Shown here in pieces: positions 10,571-22,139 of a DNA stretch of 64,000 nucleotides. Under the pieces are notes generated by a model, which did no database searches, had not been told where the DNA came from, and saw only the letters and a list, made by a program, of their open reading frames with translations. The translations under genes and the position numbers were made by a program. How positions within the stretch are numbered: position 1 is the first letter of the stretch; every line of letters starts with the position of its first letter. This DNA is from Tubulanus polymorphus (taxonomy: Eukaryota; Nemertea; Palaeonemertea; Tubulaniformes; Tubulanidae), in the NCBI RefSeq assembly GCF_964204645.1, contig NC_134027.1, forward strand, positions 14,620,485 through 14,684,484, read 5' to 3'.

Positions 10571-13260
10571 TATCGTGGTCGAATTCGAAAGTGCTTGTCG
10601 TCGTATTGCTATTTCTAGAAACCAGCAGAAAGTTTTGCTACTGTTTTTGAATGGCGTTGACATGATGGAAATTTATTACCCATAAATGGGTTACATATCT
10701 GGATCACAGCACCTCACTTACCCCATGCGTTATTTTCACTGCATAGTAATGCTAATACATAAACTTTTCTACTACTTGACTCGAATCATCTGAACAGTAC
10801 TGCGATTGAAAACTCAACGAATAGAAAATGTTTGCGGGAAGCGCCTACTAATAAGTTATAACAAGATTAATTAATCGATGCATGAAAAACAATTAAATCA
10901 CAAGGTGACTAACACTCGTCTTTCAACCAATCAGCGCGATACCAATTAATTAAATCATCAAACGCATTGGGTTCCTAATATTTGAAATCATGTGATACAA
11001 TAGTTGTTCTTTAGACTTGGCCACTTTCATTTCAGAAAACCGCGTACTAGACCAGTGGTCACCGAGGCATTAACCATTCCTACAAGTTTTGAAAATTCAA
11101 TGGTAACGCGGATTCTTCGCCTCTAAAAACTGTTTCGTTAATAGTTTTCTTTATATGAAAAGTGTTCATAGGAATTGAAATTTGGAGTGATATCAGTCAC
11201 AGCTGTAACCCTTTTTCATTGTCAGTTCTTTTTTGGAAACCAAGTAGATTAGTGAAAATATCAATGATGAAGTTCACTTATTATATCAAGTACCGTTTTT
11301 ACTGTCGCATGCGAGTCGAAACAAAAAGATCTATCCAACTGCATATCTTCGGGTATAAACTGTGATATCCTTCAGTATGTTATGAATATCTTTAAAGATT
11401 TGTGTTCTAGTATAATACCCAAAGGTTTAACTATCGGACACATAAAAGATTCGCCATAATCAAAGTTTTTAAGAAAATCTTTCTTCGAGAAAGAAAGATC
11501 TTTAAAAGAACGATTGGCGTCAAATTAAACCATAATGGACTGTTGTGAATTTATTGAATAATCCACCTGAGAAATTTAAAGATTTCGAAGCGAAATTTAT
11601 TTATATAAATCAAAAATGCATGAATAACTTGACGTTATTTGCGGGTCTCATGAAACACTTTCGTGCGCTCTTTTTCAATCTAAAATAGCATAAATACATG
11701 CGTGTTTCGTTATAAACAAGGTTAAATTCCAAAGGCACATGAAATATGGAGCCTGTATCACACGATATACACATCTTGAATTTTCTCTAACTACGTAGGC
11801 CCTTTCCAAATGGGAATTGTTCAGTTTTTTAACGACCGACATTCAGAGGCACCTAAAAAACCGGTTGTATAGCACTTGAGATTTTCAGTGTAGGGCACAT
11901 CTCACATCGACTCGGCTCGCGGTCGGTGGTTTAATCGGAACACATCTGGTTGTTACTAGTTTAACAGTTGACGAATTCAGAAAACTTTTTTCAAATGTCT
12001 TTGATAACTTTTTAAACATAGTATTCTTCTTAGTTACATTTCGCTGATTCCATAGATATTTTTTCATGAAAATTGCTCCAGTTATAACGGATTTAAACAT
12101 ACATGTAAAATGATTATTTTCAAAATATTCTATTTTCTCCGATTTTGAAGAAATTCTGACACAATATCATCTCCACTCGACACATGATTTTACTTCGGCG
12201 CCTTTGAAGGGAGTGTCACTTGTTGTTGAGTTCATATTTAGTCAAACAAGAAGATATGCCTGATTCCTGTTTAGAATTTAGATTTCGACGGATATCATCA
12301 AATTACTAGAAAGGGACAGCAGCTTTCGGTCATCCGCAAAAAATACCTAAAATTCTCTCCTAGGGTTATGGAAAAACATGTCACGAAACATACGGAAAAT
12401 CCTTTGTTTGGTAGACTGAAATTATTGAACTCTTAAATAGCAACATTCAGAGAAACAAAAACGTAAGAATATATTCTCGACCACCCTTGAAAAAAACAAC
12501 GTGATTTCAATTGAAGATGACACGTAGCCTCATATCAAATGATTATGAACGCAACAGAGCCTATTCATTCACTTTACGAGGATGGGTCTCCATATTCATA
12601 GGAAACGATACGAGATTCGTGGGTACGAATGATGAATACAACTGATAAAGCGCCAATTTCACTGATTCTTGCACATAAAGGTGTTTTAGAGTAATCTAGT
12701 TAACAGGTGTGTTTTAGGAGTATTTTGAATTTAAATTCAAATCGGGGTTCATGACGAATATTGAGCATTCTAGGGCTGGATCAAGAAACGTGTGGGATCG
12801 TCCGCCAATGGAAATAATAAGGAGCCAGTCCGTGGTGGCTATTGAAAGCGACGACCGCATGTGAATGCATTGATTGAATGACATCTCAAAAGTCAGATTA
12901 TATAAAATTGAACATGATATATAATTAGGTTATTCCATATATACTGGTAAAAATGATGCCCAATATGAGATATAAATGTTCAATTAAAAAGTAGAAACCG
13001 AATCCATAATTCAGTCTGGTATTGTTATAACATCAAACACTCAAATTTAATCCTTTGTTAGATTGGTAGCCAGTGTAGATGAGCAAGAATAGTGGTCCCT
13101 AATTTTAATGTGGACTGTTCAACAAGTTGGAGTTTGTGTAGAGATGAATGAGTTTAAAATGGAGTGGAATTTAGATAATACTGTTTGAATGTCTAATACT
13201 CAATATTTTTATTGATCATAAAAAATTGTGGTAAAATATTTGACTCTAGGGTTGGTTTTA

Positions 13261-13368
13261 AGCCGGGCGTAGGTCGACCTTGCGACGCAACGCGATCGTC
13301 GCTGGCGGTCGCAGTGAGTCGCGTCGCAGTGAGTCGCAAGCCGTCGCAAGGCCGACCTACGCCCGGCT
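13261..13368. mobile_element. PIF/Harbinger-type MITE, 108 bp, TTA target duplication
   Basis: A near-perfect palindrome with ends AGCCGGGCGTAGGTCG. Copies B and D of the surrounding transposon lack it, giving the empty site GGTTTTAGATTG. Here TTA is duplicated on both sides (13258-13260 and 13369-13371). A 3-bp T(T/A)A duplication is typical of PIF/Harbinger. The long frames on both strands here are palindrome artefacts. Confidence 0.85.
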
Positions 13369-15074
13369 TTAGATTGTATCTCTCCACGCCAGAGGTAATC
13401 ACGGATATTGGACTACACAAAATTCCTTGTGTACAGCTCAACTTTTTAAATCCCTGGGAAAGCTCGCCACGGATATATCTCAGTAATGATTAATTTTCCC
13501 ACAAATTCTCCCCTTCGAAAAACCTGAACAACCAATGTACGCTTGCTCTAAGTTTCCCAATGCACTATTGTTACCTTTTCTAGCTATTTGCACTAGCTGT
13601 TTGTCGCAAGTAGATTGCATCCTCTATTACAGGAGTAAAGGATACAGCTCTGGGACCCGTTTCACAAAAGATAGTTTAAATTAACCATCATCCAAATTAA
13701 ATATGATACATGACTAAATACACTGAAAAAGATCAACTATGTACACATTTCAAATTTCAAACCATGTTTCATCATTAGAAAATTACGACACAACGTTCGA
13801 TCTCTCACTAGAGATAATCTTTTTGAATTTGTACACTGAGTTTTCGTATCGTATTATCGTATTTTCAATTCTCTGCTTTTGAGTCAACAAGTACAAAGTT
13901 ATTTTAGCAATGAAAATTTAATCGTCATTATAAATGTTAACTATCCACTGGTAAACTTACTAACTTTTGGCAACTGACCTTAGATCGTGGAATGGTCTCA
14001 GGTGGCCTGCTGATCCCCTCTTTATTTATACTACTAAAGAAATATACAGTATAAGACGTAAAAAGTATATGAACATATTATTTATCTTTAAATCGCGATA
14101 ATTCGTGTACGTATGATTGAAAAACGATATTCTATCGAATCTCATGGTACTTATGATTATTGTGTATAGAATCAATAATTAGCAACCCTCCACGGATACG
14201 AAGCAGCCTAAGTTTACATCCTACCAAAATTATCCTCGAAACTCTCAGCATTATTTCAAGGGTCGGTCTTAGAAAATATATGAAGGACGTGCTCACAGGT
14301 TAACGAGGCCAAAAATCTTCCCCAAAATTTCAAATTTTTACAAGCAAAGATAATAAATATACTTCATGCTTTTGGTGCAGAAAAAAATACATGTCCACAA
14401 AATGCAAATTGTGTTTTCAAAGTAAACGATTGAGTGCGGAATTGTTTCGAATTCAAGGTTTTCCTATTAACACTCCGGTATTTTTCAATAAGTCAAACTA
14501 TTGTTGATGTGATCAGATGGCCAGTTGAATACTTCATCATTATATTGAAAGATATGTTATACTTAATGCATCTTTTCTTACAGCTTTCTCTATTGGTTAG
14601 CGTTGTGATCACTCAAAATTAACCATAAGTTTGAATTCTCACTGATCTACTACATCTCTATAACAAAAATATATTTCATATCAGGCAATTAGCTTTGATC
14701 TGTGGTCAGTGGACAGCAGCTACGAAACATTTAAAACTACTGCATTATCATTCCATCTATTCATGTATATATAATATGATATGATATCTTCTTTGTTCAG
14801 TTTAAAAGTCTTGATCGTAAAAGTTTGACAAGTCTCGCATAATGGCACCGATACGCACGTTCACGCGAGTAAAATGTGCACGTTACAGGCTCAAATGCGC
14901 ACGTTACAATTACAAATGGAAACGTTGTTCGTTCAAAACCCTACGTAAAAATCTTATGTATTTTAGCGGAATTTCAAAGTTAGCTCGCTACCTACAACAA
15001 AAATCGGACAAGACTTTTCAAGCGACACATTTAAATGTAAGAGCTAGTAGTACTAACGAAGGATTCACTAAACA

Positions 15075-15260
15075 TATAAATTACTTATGGGGGTTCTGGT
15101 TAGCACTGGTAACTGGTCTGTACTGGTCAAGCATTGGTCAGTTAAACAATTTTTAGATTAATGCCCACATCATATCTAGTTATTTGACACCAAACAACTT
15201 AATTGTTTGCAAACAAATAATTTACTATATGGTCAGTACTGGTCATGCATTGGTCAGTTA
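15075..15260. repeat. Right-end subterminal repeat of copy A
   Basis: Two units with GGTCAGTACTGGTCA, GCATTGGTCAGTTAA and TTATTTGACACCAAA. Copies D and F have about five units of the same repeat. Confidence 0.75.
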
Positions 15261-15738
15261 AAAGACCATGGTCCACGCCACATTTGATACCGTGGCATGA
15301 TTGGATTGTGTCGTTTCGAAAATTTATCTGTTGGGCAATTTGTGGTCAGCCCTGGTTCGTTAGGTTCTTATTTTGCGGGCATTTTAACTCGAACCACCGA
15401 AAGACCGAATCACTAATTAATTCACCAGATCGTTAATTGCTGATAATGAAGATTAGTGTTTAACTAATAGTCCTTGTCTGAACAAAATGTCTCTAGTATG
15501 GGTCCTATGGAATCATGTCCTTAACTGTACACCATACTGTATCTTTGTACTGTATCTTTTTATGTTCACTACTACCGTAATTGACTATGATGTTTTCAAG
15601 TGGTCTTAAGTACAGCTAATAGCCGAAAGTCGTTGATTTATGTGAAATTTACATACAGTGCCACCCGTTGATAGTAAAACTAACCCGAGCAATACGGGTG
15701 TTAAATAGATACGCTAGCAAACCGGCATTCTCATAATG

Positions 15739-16429
15739 AGGTATTTACTAAATACAAGTATATAACACAATCCTTTCCGTATGCTGGACTCACACTTGAC
15801 ATTCGGAGTAAGCGTTCGCTGTGGGGGAAAGGGATCGTTCGCTGTGTCGCTTGAAGTGTTTTTCGAGTTTGACGCGGCTTTAGGCCTACCGGTTCTGCTT
15901 TACTGTCTCAAACAAACACAGTATAATTGTTGCGTTTATTAACGGACTCATAGGATTGAACTTCAAAACAAAATTTACATTTAGAAATGTCTTCAAATGA
16001 CGGCTTGTCCCGTGGAAAATGGGCAAAAAAGCGAAATTTGTCGTGAAAACGTCACGATATGTCGACATATTCATGTCGACTTGACGCGATATATCGCGAT
16101 ATATTGACATAAATATGGCGACTTGTCGAGTTTGAACGCGACAACTCGAGGCTCTTTATCGCTTCCGTACAGTCGTCATATCACTGGCGTCCTCATCTTT
16201 CAGCAACGCCAGTCACATGGAGTCATACGTGTTCTACTTTCTGCGACGCGACACAACTGTCACAACCAACCGACGCGCTCTTGCGACTGGCAGAAACTAG
16301 TCGCACACAATCGTATTGCAACCGACTTGCACCGAAACTTGCGATGCAACGCGAGGATCGCATCGTGTCACAAGACCAACCTACGTCCGGCTTTAAGTTA
16401 CTGCGCAGCACCAGAAATATCTTTTTTTT
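15739..16429. other. Repeat remnants including a Harbinger-MITE-like end
   Basis: No gene. 16060-16130 is rich in TCGCGATATATCGCGA-like palindromes. At 16378-16395 the sequence ACCTACGTCCGGCTTTAA resembles the end of the MITE at 13261-13368, and its GTCGCA-rich interior is also similar, but the left end is not recognisable. Confidence 0.4.
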
Positions 16430-16945
16430 CGTTCAAAAGACCTTTCGCTTGAAAATTCTTTCGTCGGAACAAAATTTATTTCGTTCGAACCAATAATAAT
16501 CTATACGATTGAACCAATTTGAAAAAATCGTTAGAACAAAGTTGAACAAACTTTTTTTTTCCAAACGAAAGGTATTTCGTTCGAACAATCGTTCAATTGA
16601 ACAGAATCGTTTTAATTTGAACAGAATTTTCTTGTCAGAACATTAAGTTTTTCGTTCGAACAAGTATATTGAAAAAAGTTTTTTTCTCCGAACCGAAAGT
16701 ATTAAGTATTTCGTTCAATTGAACAGAATTGTTTTTATTCAAACATTCGTTCGGAAAAATTGTTTTCGCTCAACCAAATTTTTCATTTCAACAATAACAT
16801 AGCTTTTTATTCGAACACATTTTTTTGTCAGAATGAAGAAAATTTTTGGTTCAAGCAAAAAGCGTATTGTTCGATCAAACAGAATTATTTTCATTCGAAC
16901 AAGAATTTCTTGTTGGAACATTAAGTTTTTTGGTCGAACAGCGTG
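16430..16945. repeat. Degenerate TTCGTTCGAACAA-rich satellite-like block
   Basis: About 500 bp made of diverged repeats containing TTCGTTCGAAC, CAATTGAACAGAAT, TCTTGTCAGAACATTAAG and runs of T, with period near 60-100 bp. Open frames here reflect the repeat, not a protein. Confidence 0.6.
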
Positions 16946-17258
16946 TTAAGGTCGATTTGGAAATTTACTCGGTCTGGTATATGTTGGATTACTGTGTATG
17001 TCATTTGTCAGGACAATAAACAGAAGACAACTTAGGATACTACCTTGCGTGACTCCACTAGTTTGACCGACTTATTCCAAGATGAGGCGTTCCGTTGATT
17101 TCGGCTACAAGTTTTCGTTCAGAGATAACTGCTGAGCCATTTGGGCGACCTATCATTGATACTGTTTCCTAATAGCCTGTTTAGTAATGGCTGATGTTGT
17201 GCCTTATCAAATGCTTTGTCGAAATCCACCGTTGAACATGATTCTAAGACTGTGCAGA
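16935..17258 (-). pseudogene. LINE reverse-transcriptase fragment, better copy
   Basis: On the minus strand DFDKAFDKAQHQPLLNRLL (about 17233-17175) is followed by RSPKWLSSYL, a frameshift, then KLVAEINGT, and, after another shift, SGVTQGSILSCLLF (about 17053-17010). This matches the order of RT motifs in CR1/Jockey-like LINEs: (D)FSKAFDKV, WL.SYL.NR...V..NG, SGVPQGS.L.PLLF. It has no YADD motif and no open frame. The end at 17258 is cut by the 1.8-kb repeat, exactly as at 3665. Confidence 0.75.
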
Positions 17259-17334
17259 AAACCCGTTATCGCTGCTTTGCAGCTTGATTTAGGGTTTCTG
17301 CTGCTTTCGCAGAAACCCTATTATAATTCTGTTG

Positions 17335-17384
<50 letters not shown>

Positions 17385-19200
17385 ATTCTTTTTCACACTG
17401 GATCGTACTGAAAGGATATAAACAACTGCAATTTACTTTCACTGTCGGTGAAACCATTCTGTATCACAAGTACTACGCTGCATTGACAAATACTGTATAT
17501 GATATTAATTAGAATTGCACTGTTTACTCACTGTGAGCCTCTAAACATCGAAATTTAAGCCCGATTCAAACAGTATCCATATACGTATACGTATTGTATA
17601 CGTGTCTTATTCCCACAGCGCCTCCTAAGTACGTGTGTTTGTGTGTCTATCCTAAAATGCATTGATAGAACTGTGTTGTTCTAGATCTGTAGTAAAGACG
17701 TAAGCAGTAGTGATATTTTTATCTGTTCTACAAGTCGAGTGTTTTGCCGTTGAATTAGGACATCGCTCGACTGAACGCAACTGAGGAATTTTTAATAGCC
17801 TTGTTTGTGTTTGTGCCGTATACAAGTTAGATAGCATATATAGCTTCGAATTCGGCAACACTAGTTAGTGAGCATCATATATAGGCTTTAATACTTCGAA
17901 TTCGGCTAGTAACAATAATATTGCTCAACGGATTTACTCAAAACTTACGTGAGATGTACGGAACACAGGTACCTTGAGGTAAGTCTAATGGCTCTGTGAT
18001 TGGGGACCCCGTTCACCCACCAGGGGGCGTTTTACTTTTGAAAATTCTGACATCGAAAAGTTACTGTGTGAGAAAAAATTTTGTCTTTGAGTTTTCAGCT
18101 TCGGCCGGGCACGAAAGTTGTTCATGACAGCCCGGAGGCTAAAAAAGTCATTGGCACGCCCTATCTGCGATTAACCGTTTGGGCTCTACGGGCTCGAAAA
18201 TGGGGCCCCAAATTTTTCAAAGAGATTTTTGCTCCTAGCTCCTTAACCGTTGGAGATAGAATTGTGGTTGCAACGAGTGATCAGTAGCCCTTGACAAGAC
18301 GCTTGTATTGATGTATGATATAACTATGTAACTCATATGGTTCTCTAGTAGTGCCACCTATAAGACGCTGGAAAACACATTTTCATCTATATCGACTAAG
18401 GGATCAATGGATTTCTATGAAAATTGTTACACATGTACCTGGTTACTAAATGCAAAGAACCCCACACATAATTAGTTCCTATTTTAACCACTAGGGGGCG
18501 TAAATTTTGAAAACTCATTTCAGCATCAATTTTTCGCATGTAATGCGGTCTGATTATTATGAAAATCACAAAACTTGGTATAAGTACATAGAAATGTGTG
18601 TCGTATGCCAACCTGCGTGATTAGTTCATACAACTACCACCAGGGGACTGTGAAAACAACGATTTCTGCTCCTAGGTTCTTGACAGTTGCCAATAGAATC
18701 GTTGTTAGAATGTGTGGTTAGTAGCCCTTTACAAGGCACTTGTATTGATATATGGTTTAAGTAGGTAACTGATATGGTTCTCTAGGAGTGCCTTCTACAA
18801 GTTGCTGGAAATGCATTTTCATTGATAGCTACTAAGCGGATAAAGGGATTTCTATGAAAATTGATATACATGTACCTGGATATAAGATACAACGAATCCC
18901 TAACATAATTAGTTCCTTTTCTAACCACTAGGGGCGTTAATGTTGTAAACTCATCCTAGCATCAGTTTTTTCGATTGTAATTCAATAGTATGCTAACCGA
19001 CAAATTACCGGCCACTTGGGCATGGTAAAAGTACCGTATCTTTGTTATTCTCGGTGTCATTTCCCCTAACCTTGGTACATTAGAACTTTTCGCGTAGTAG
19101 CCCATGTGGATCAATATAGTCATGTTATCAGCTGTCCCCTAGATGGCGCTCCTTATCCAGCAAGGCAGAAACCCGTTATCGCTGCTTTGCAGCTATATTT
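17259..19200. mobile_element. ~1.9-kb dispersed repeat with hairpin and microsatellite, copy 2
   Basis: Same architecture as 3666-5459. It has AACCCGTTATCGCTGCTTTG at both ends (17262 and 19170), an AGGGTTTCTGC/GCAGAAACCCT hairpin at 17289-17322, a simple-sequence tract, then two related ~370-bp modules starting near 18225 and 18660. No recognisable protein. Confidence 0.65.
17334..17390 (+). repeat. (ATTATC)n microsatellite
   Basis: About eight hexamer units at the position where copy 1 of the repeat carries (ATT)n. Confidence 0.95.
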
Positions 19201-19507
19201 ATTATTATTAGGGTTTTCTGACTTTCGTCGAAAACCCTTTTGTAATTCTGTTGATTGTTATTATTATTATTTACATATTTTCCACTTTTTTCGCACATAA
19301 ATTCATCTTCTATCAGATTCGACAACTAACTGCTTCTAATTGAAATGTAGAATTCTGATAGTAATATAACACGCATTCGCTCCGCGTAGATTATACCTAT
19401 GCACTCTCCGTCCTATTTCAAACTTAAAATTACTTACTGAAAGATAACACCGGATGATAGTAGCAATCGCGCCTCGCCCTGTCCGGTACTCCCACTAACG
19501 ACAAAAA
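19201..19507. other. Hairpin and TTA-rich remnant, then unique sequence
   Basis: 19207-19236 is another AGGGTTTTCTGACTTTCGTCGAAAACCCT hairpin (loop included, partial stem) followed by a TTA-rich tract. The remainder is unique-looking with no coding signal. Confidence 0.45.
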
Positions 19508-19510
19508 CAG

Positions 19511-19590
19511 CGTCCTGTCCTGTGGCATGGTGGATAAGGTGTTTGACTCCCAACTGAGAGGTCGAGGGTTCGAATCCTAGTAAAACCATG
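19511..19590 (+). repeat. tRNA-like sequence with A and B boxes
   Basis: TGGCATGGTGGATAAGG matches a Pol III A box. Thirty-odd bases later GGTTCGAATCC is an exact B box, and AAAACCA follows. The anticodon stem pairs poorly around CTCCCAA, so a tRNA pseudogene or SINE head is likelier than a functional tRNA. Confidence 0.5.
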
Positions 19591-19839
19591 CATTAACACA
19601 GTACAGCGCCGGCGCGCAACAGTTGTTTTATTAATGAAACAACATGGTGGATGGTTGAAATCATTTTCGGCTTAAATTTATCGCGAGTTTTAGGACTTAA
19701 GTGAATTTCACGAAACGATGATTTCTAAAATGAGTCGATTGATTAATTCTATTCGTAAATCAATTTACGTTGGCTACATTTCCTGAAGATTTAGGGGTCA
19801 AATCAACGTGATATGGACAGAAATTGTAAGAATTTTCAC

Positions 19840-20890
19840 ACGGAATTTTACTTCCGCGTTCAGTTGACGACTCGGATCGATGACAACGACAGCGGAGTTT
19901 ATGTATTTTAAGGTGAGAATCCGTTAACCAGGGAATGTATTAAATGATTTCTTTAATAATATGAGTATGGTAGCAAATGAGTAGGCCTACTCGGTGAAGC
20001 AATGATCATTATTGTTGGCTACTTACTGAATGCCCAGCTTTTTGGGGGATGCGCCTAGAATAGATTTAGGCCCTAAATATAATGGGTAGAGCCAGTCAGT
20101 GGAATGCCTTAATAGCAGCTAGTTATGGCCTGGTTTACACTGAATGTGCATGACAATTTATTTTGATTACTTTCTTTCCAGCTATTATTCGTGGAATGAA
20201 CTGGTCACTACGGTCTTCAATTCCTTTGCGGATTCTTGTAGGAATATTAAACCACAGTGCTCAAATGTATGTTTAAAATTAGGCTTTTTCGACATTGACA
20301 GCCAAAGACGTAACTTAACACGCTAACTGAAGCGCAACTGTCTCAGTTGCTGTAAGTACTTGACGTTTTGCGTAATTTTTTTTTGTAATGCAATATTTGG
20401 ATTAGTAATCAGTCGTGCTAACGTACATGCAGAATTGGATTCATTGTAATTATGGGATGATAATTCATGGGCGTCACGAGTCCTGCGACATACCCTTGAT
20501 ATGAAGCTTTTTTAATGTTAATCATTGACTTGTTTTGGAGTAAACTGAATAGCCCTTAAAATACCAATGCCACGTGGCTTGGTGTCTATGCTCTACGAAA
20601 CTGTAGTAATAGATTTTCACAACAAACTCATGATTTCAAATAGTCTCCTAAGATATCTATATATTATTTCGCTCCTTACCTAAGTAATTCTTACATTTGA
20701 TTGCTTATTTACAGATGGAAAGAGGTCAGATGGCATGAAAATCGACTGTGGCTGACTAATTGGCGCGAGATGAATGAAAACTTCACCTTGATGATCATCA
20801 GTTGATTTTGCTGTAATTATTTGCCTGGATATATCCTTCATTTCAAAATCTGTCTTCAGTAGAATTTCTTTCAATAAAATATTTTGAAGA
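19840..20890 (+). CDS. Three-exon small-protein gene, 53 codons, with overlapping uORF
   Basis: Exon 1 ends at 19912 (AAG|GTGAGA). Exon 2 is 20182-20266, after a TTTCTTTCCAG acceptor. Exon 3 starts at 20715 after TTATTTACAG and ends with TGA at 20803-20805. Phases fit exactly from exon 2 to exon 3. AATAAA lies at 20873-20878. The main frame starts at ATG 20196, since an in-frame TAA precedes it in exon 1. It begins MNWSLRSSIPLRILVG and ends NENFTLMIIS, with a Trp- and Arg-rich middle (KEVRWHENRLWLTNWRE). No signal peptide or long membrane segment. An upstream ATG at 19879 gives a 16-codon frame across the first junction. Its TGA overlaps the main ATG (ATGA). I do not recognise the protein. 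The splice and poly(A) signals make a real transcript plausible, while coding status is inferred. Confidence 0.45.
20873..20878 (+). terminator. Polyadenylation signal AATAAA of the 53-codon gene
   Basis: Canonical AATAAA 68 bp after the stop codon at 20805. Confidence 0.55.
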
Positions 20891-21278
20891 TTGAATTTGA
20901 ATTGATCTTAAAACCAGAGAAAGCATTCAGAAATTTAGAAAATCCTTGACTCATAATCAAATTCTGTGAAGTCAGTTAAGGTCTTTTTGGTCGAATCAAG
21001 CCGACGGCTCAGGTGACTAAAACTCAATTCCTCACTGTCTTATAATGCCGAGTACGACGGAGTTTACACACTGAAACACGTTGGGCTGTGTAAGTGTAAT
21101 TTGGATAAGTCCACAATATAATGACTGCTTGGCCCGCTGCATCCGAGACGTCAACAAGTTAGACTGTATGCTTCGATGACAAACTGACTCCTACGCAAGA
21201 TGACCATCCAAATCAAATGTAAATTAAGAAAGAAAACAACAAAACGAGTTCGGTTGATTGACAAAAATAAATCAATAG

Positions 21279-21284
21279 TTTATT
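21279..21284 (-). terminator. Polyadenylation signal AATAAA of the 61-residue gene
   Basis: On the minus strand AATAAA lies about 55 bp beyond the stop codon at 21340. It faces the convergent plus-strand gene ending near 20890. Confidence 0.55.
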
Positions 21285-21339
21285 ACAATACTTTAATTTC
21301 AAAATAAGGATAGGAAAAAGTGAACAATAAGTGTGTTTG

Positions 21340-21758
21340 TCATACGTCTTTAAATATTTCCCAAGAATATTTCTTTTTCTGGCCACCACCTGCCTCTGTG
21401 TCAGACTTTTTCGAGATGATTGTGCTAAAAATACAAAACAAGACAAAATTGATTGATGGGAATCATACATACTACAATTCACCTTTACTGCGAACATTGG
21501 AATGAGCTTAAGCAATTTTCTAGGAGGAAAAATTGAGTCAAATGATGTTTCAAAATCTGGACGGGAAAAGTTTTACTGAATATTCTGGCTAATGGCAAAT
21601 ACATGTTTATATTGATAAGGTTAATATCTGTATAAAAGGTTGTATAGCAACTTGAATTGAAGGATTAATGCAATAGGTCTCTTATTCTAAAAGACGAGTG
21701 AGCCATACTTACTAGATTGGTCATATGAATCAACATCAAATTTAGAACTATCATCCAT
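21340..21758 (-). CDS. Three-exon small-protein gene, 61 residues
   Basis: Minus-strand exons 21758-21713, 21556-21483 and 21405-21340 join in phase to 186 nt. Exon 1 starts at an ATG in good context (AAAATGG) with an in-frame TGA just upstream and ends at A|GTAAGT. Exon 2 follows CCCGTCCAG and ends AAG|GTGAAT. Exon 3 starts after GAAAAAG and ends with TGA. The protein starts MDDSSKFDVDSYDQS, continues NFETSFDSIFPPRKLLKL and ends GGGQKKKYSWEIFKDV. It is acidic at the N-terminus and basic with a Trp near the C-terminus, with no membrane segment. I do not recognise it. The last acceptor is weak. Another AG nearby would give a short alternative tail. The palindromic element with the CACTA transposon lies under 200 bp upstream of the start codon. 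Confidence 0.5.
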
Positions 21759-21943
21759 TTTTAGTTTTCAATCAAAGAACAACCTATGAAATAAAGTACA
21801 TATTTTTCTGATAACAACCTGGAATAAATTAAAATAAATCTGAGGAATTTACCAAATTTCTGTATCGAACCCCTAATATATTACCTATAGATTGATACTT
21901 TCATACGACAAATTGACGAAGAAACTTCAGTTGACAGTATACT

Positions 21944-22116
21944 ACGGAACCCCGGAGGGGACATATGAAAAAAAAATTCATTTACATTAATCCGTGCGCA
22001 CGGACGTTATTTTCCTGTAGCTAATCCGTGTGCACGGACGTTATTTCGACTATAATATCAATGCGCATATGGTAAGGGTGAGTGTATGCGTTATAGAGCT
22101 CTTCTCTTCAGGACTG
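21944..22116. mobile_element. Left arm of palindromic element split by the CACTA insertion
   Basis: From ACGGAACCCCGGAGGGGACAT to GAGCTC (22102) the sequence recurs inverted at 31889-32159. It contains two copies of a palindrome, CCGTGCGCACGG, followed by ACGTTATT, and then AATGCGCATATGGTAAGGGT. Removing the CACTA element plus one TG leaves a continuous foldback with a short centre. Confidence 0.75.
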
Positions 22117-22139
22117 CACTGTAAAAACTAAGAACGCAG

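Larger units (their letters stand above)
9649..15738. mobile_element. CATTATGAG family DNA transposon, copy A (6.09 kb)
   Basis: Both ends start CATTATGAG and continue with CCGGTTTGCT in inverted orientation. The right end reads AGCAAACCGGCATTCTCATAATG. The flanking trinucleotide is AGG on both sides, compatible with a 3-bp target duplication. Three other copies are in this window: B plus C (inverted, split), D and F. Inside each end is an array of TGACCA(T/C)-ACTGACCA repeats, about 112 bp per unit on the left and about 125 bp on the right. No frame longer than 104 codons occurs and none is preserved intact across copies, so it looks non-autonomous. Confidence 0.8.

Noticed and set aside
11885-12100. 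Minus-strand frame shared by copies A and D (53437-53643)
   Set aside because: The ends differ by frameshifts and there is no excess of silent change visible. Treated as non-coding.
13193-13493. Two mirror-image proteins around 13.2-13.5 kb
   Set aside because: Both come from a palindromic 108-bp Harbinger-type MITE that other copies of the host transposon lack.
14842-15156. 104-codon frame in copy A, also partly open in copy B
   Set aside because: Broken in copy D by substitutions and indels, with no family resemblance. Likely chance conservation within recently duplicated transposons.
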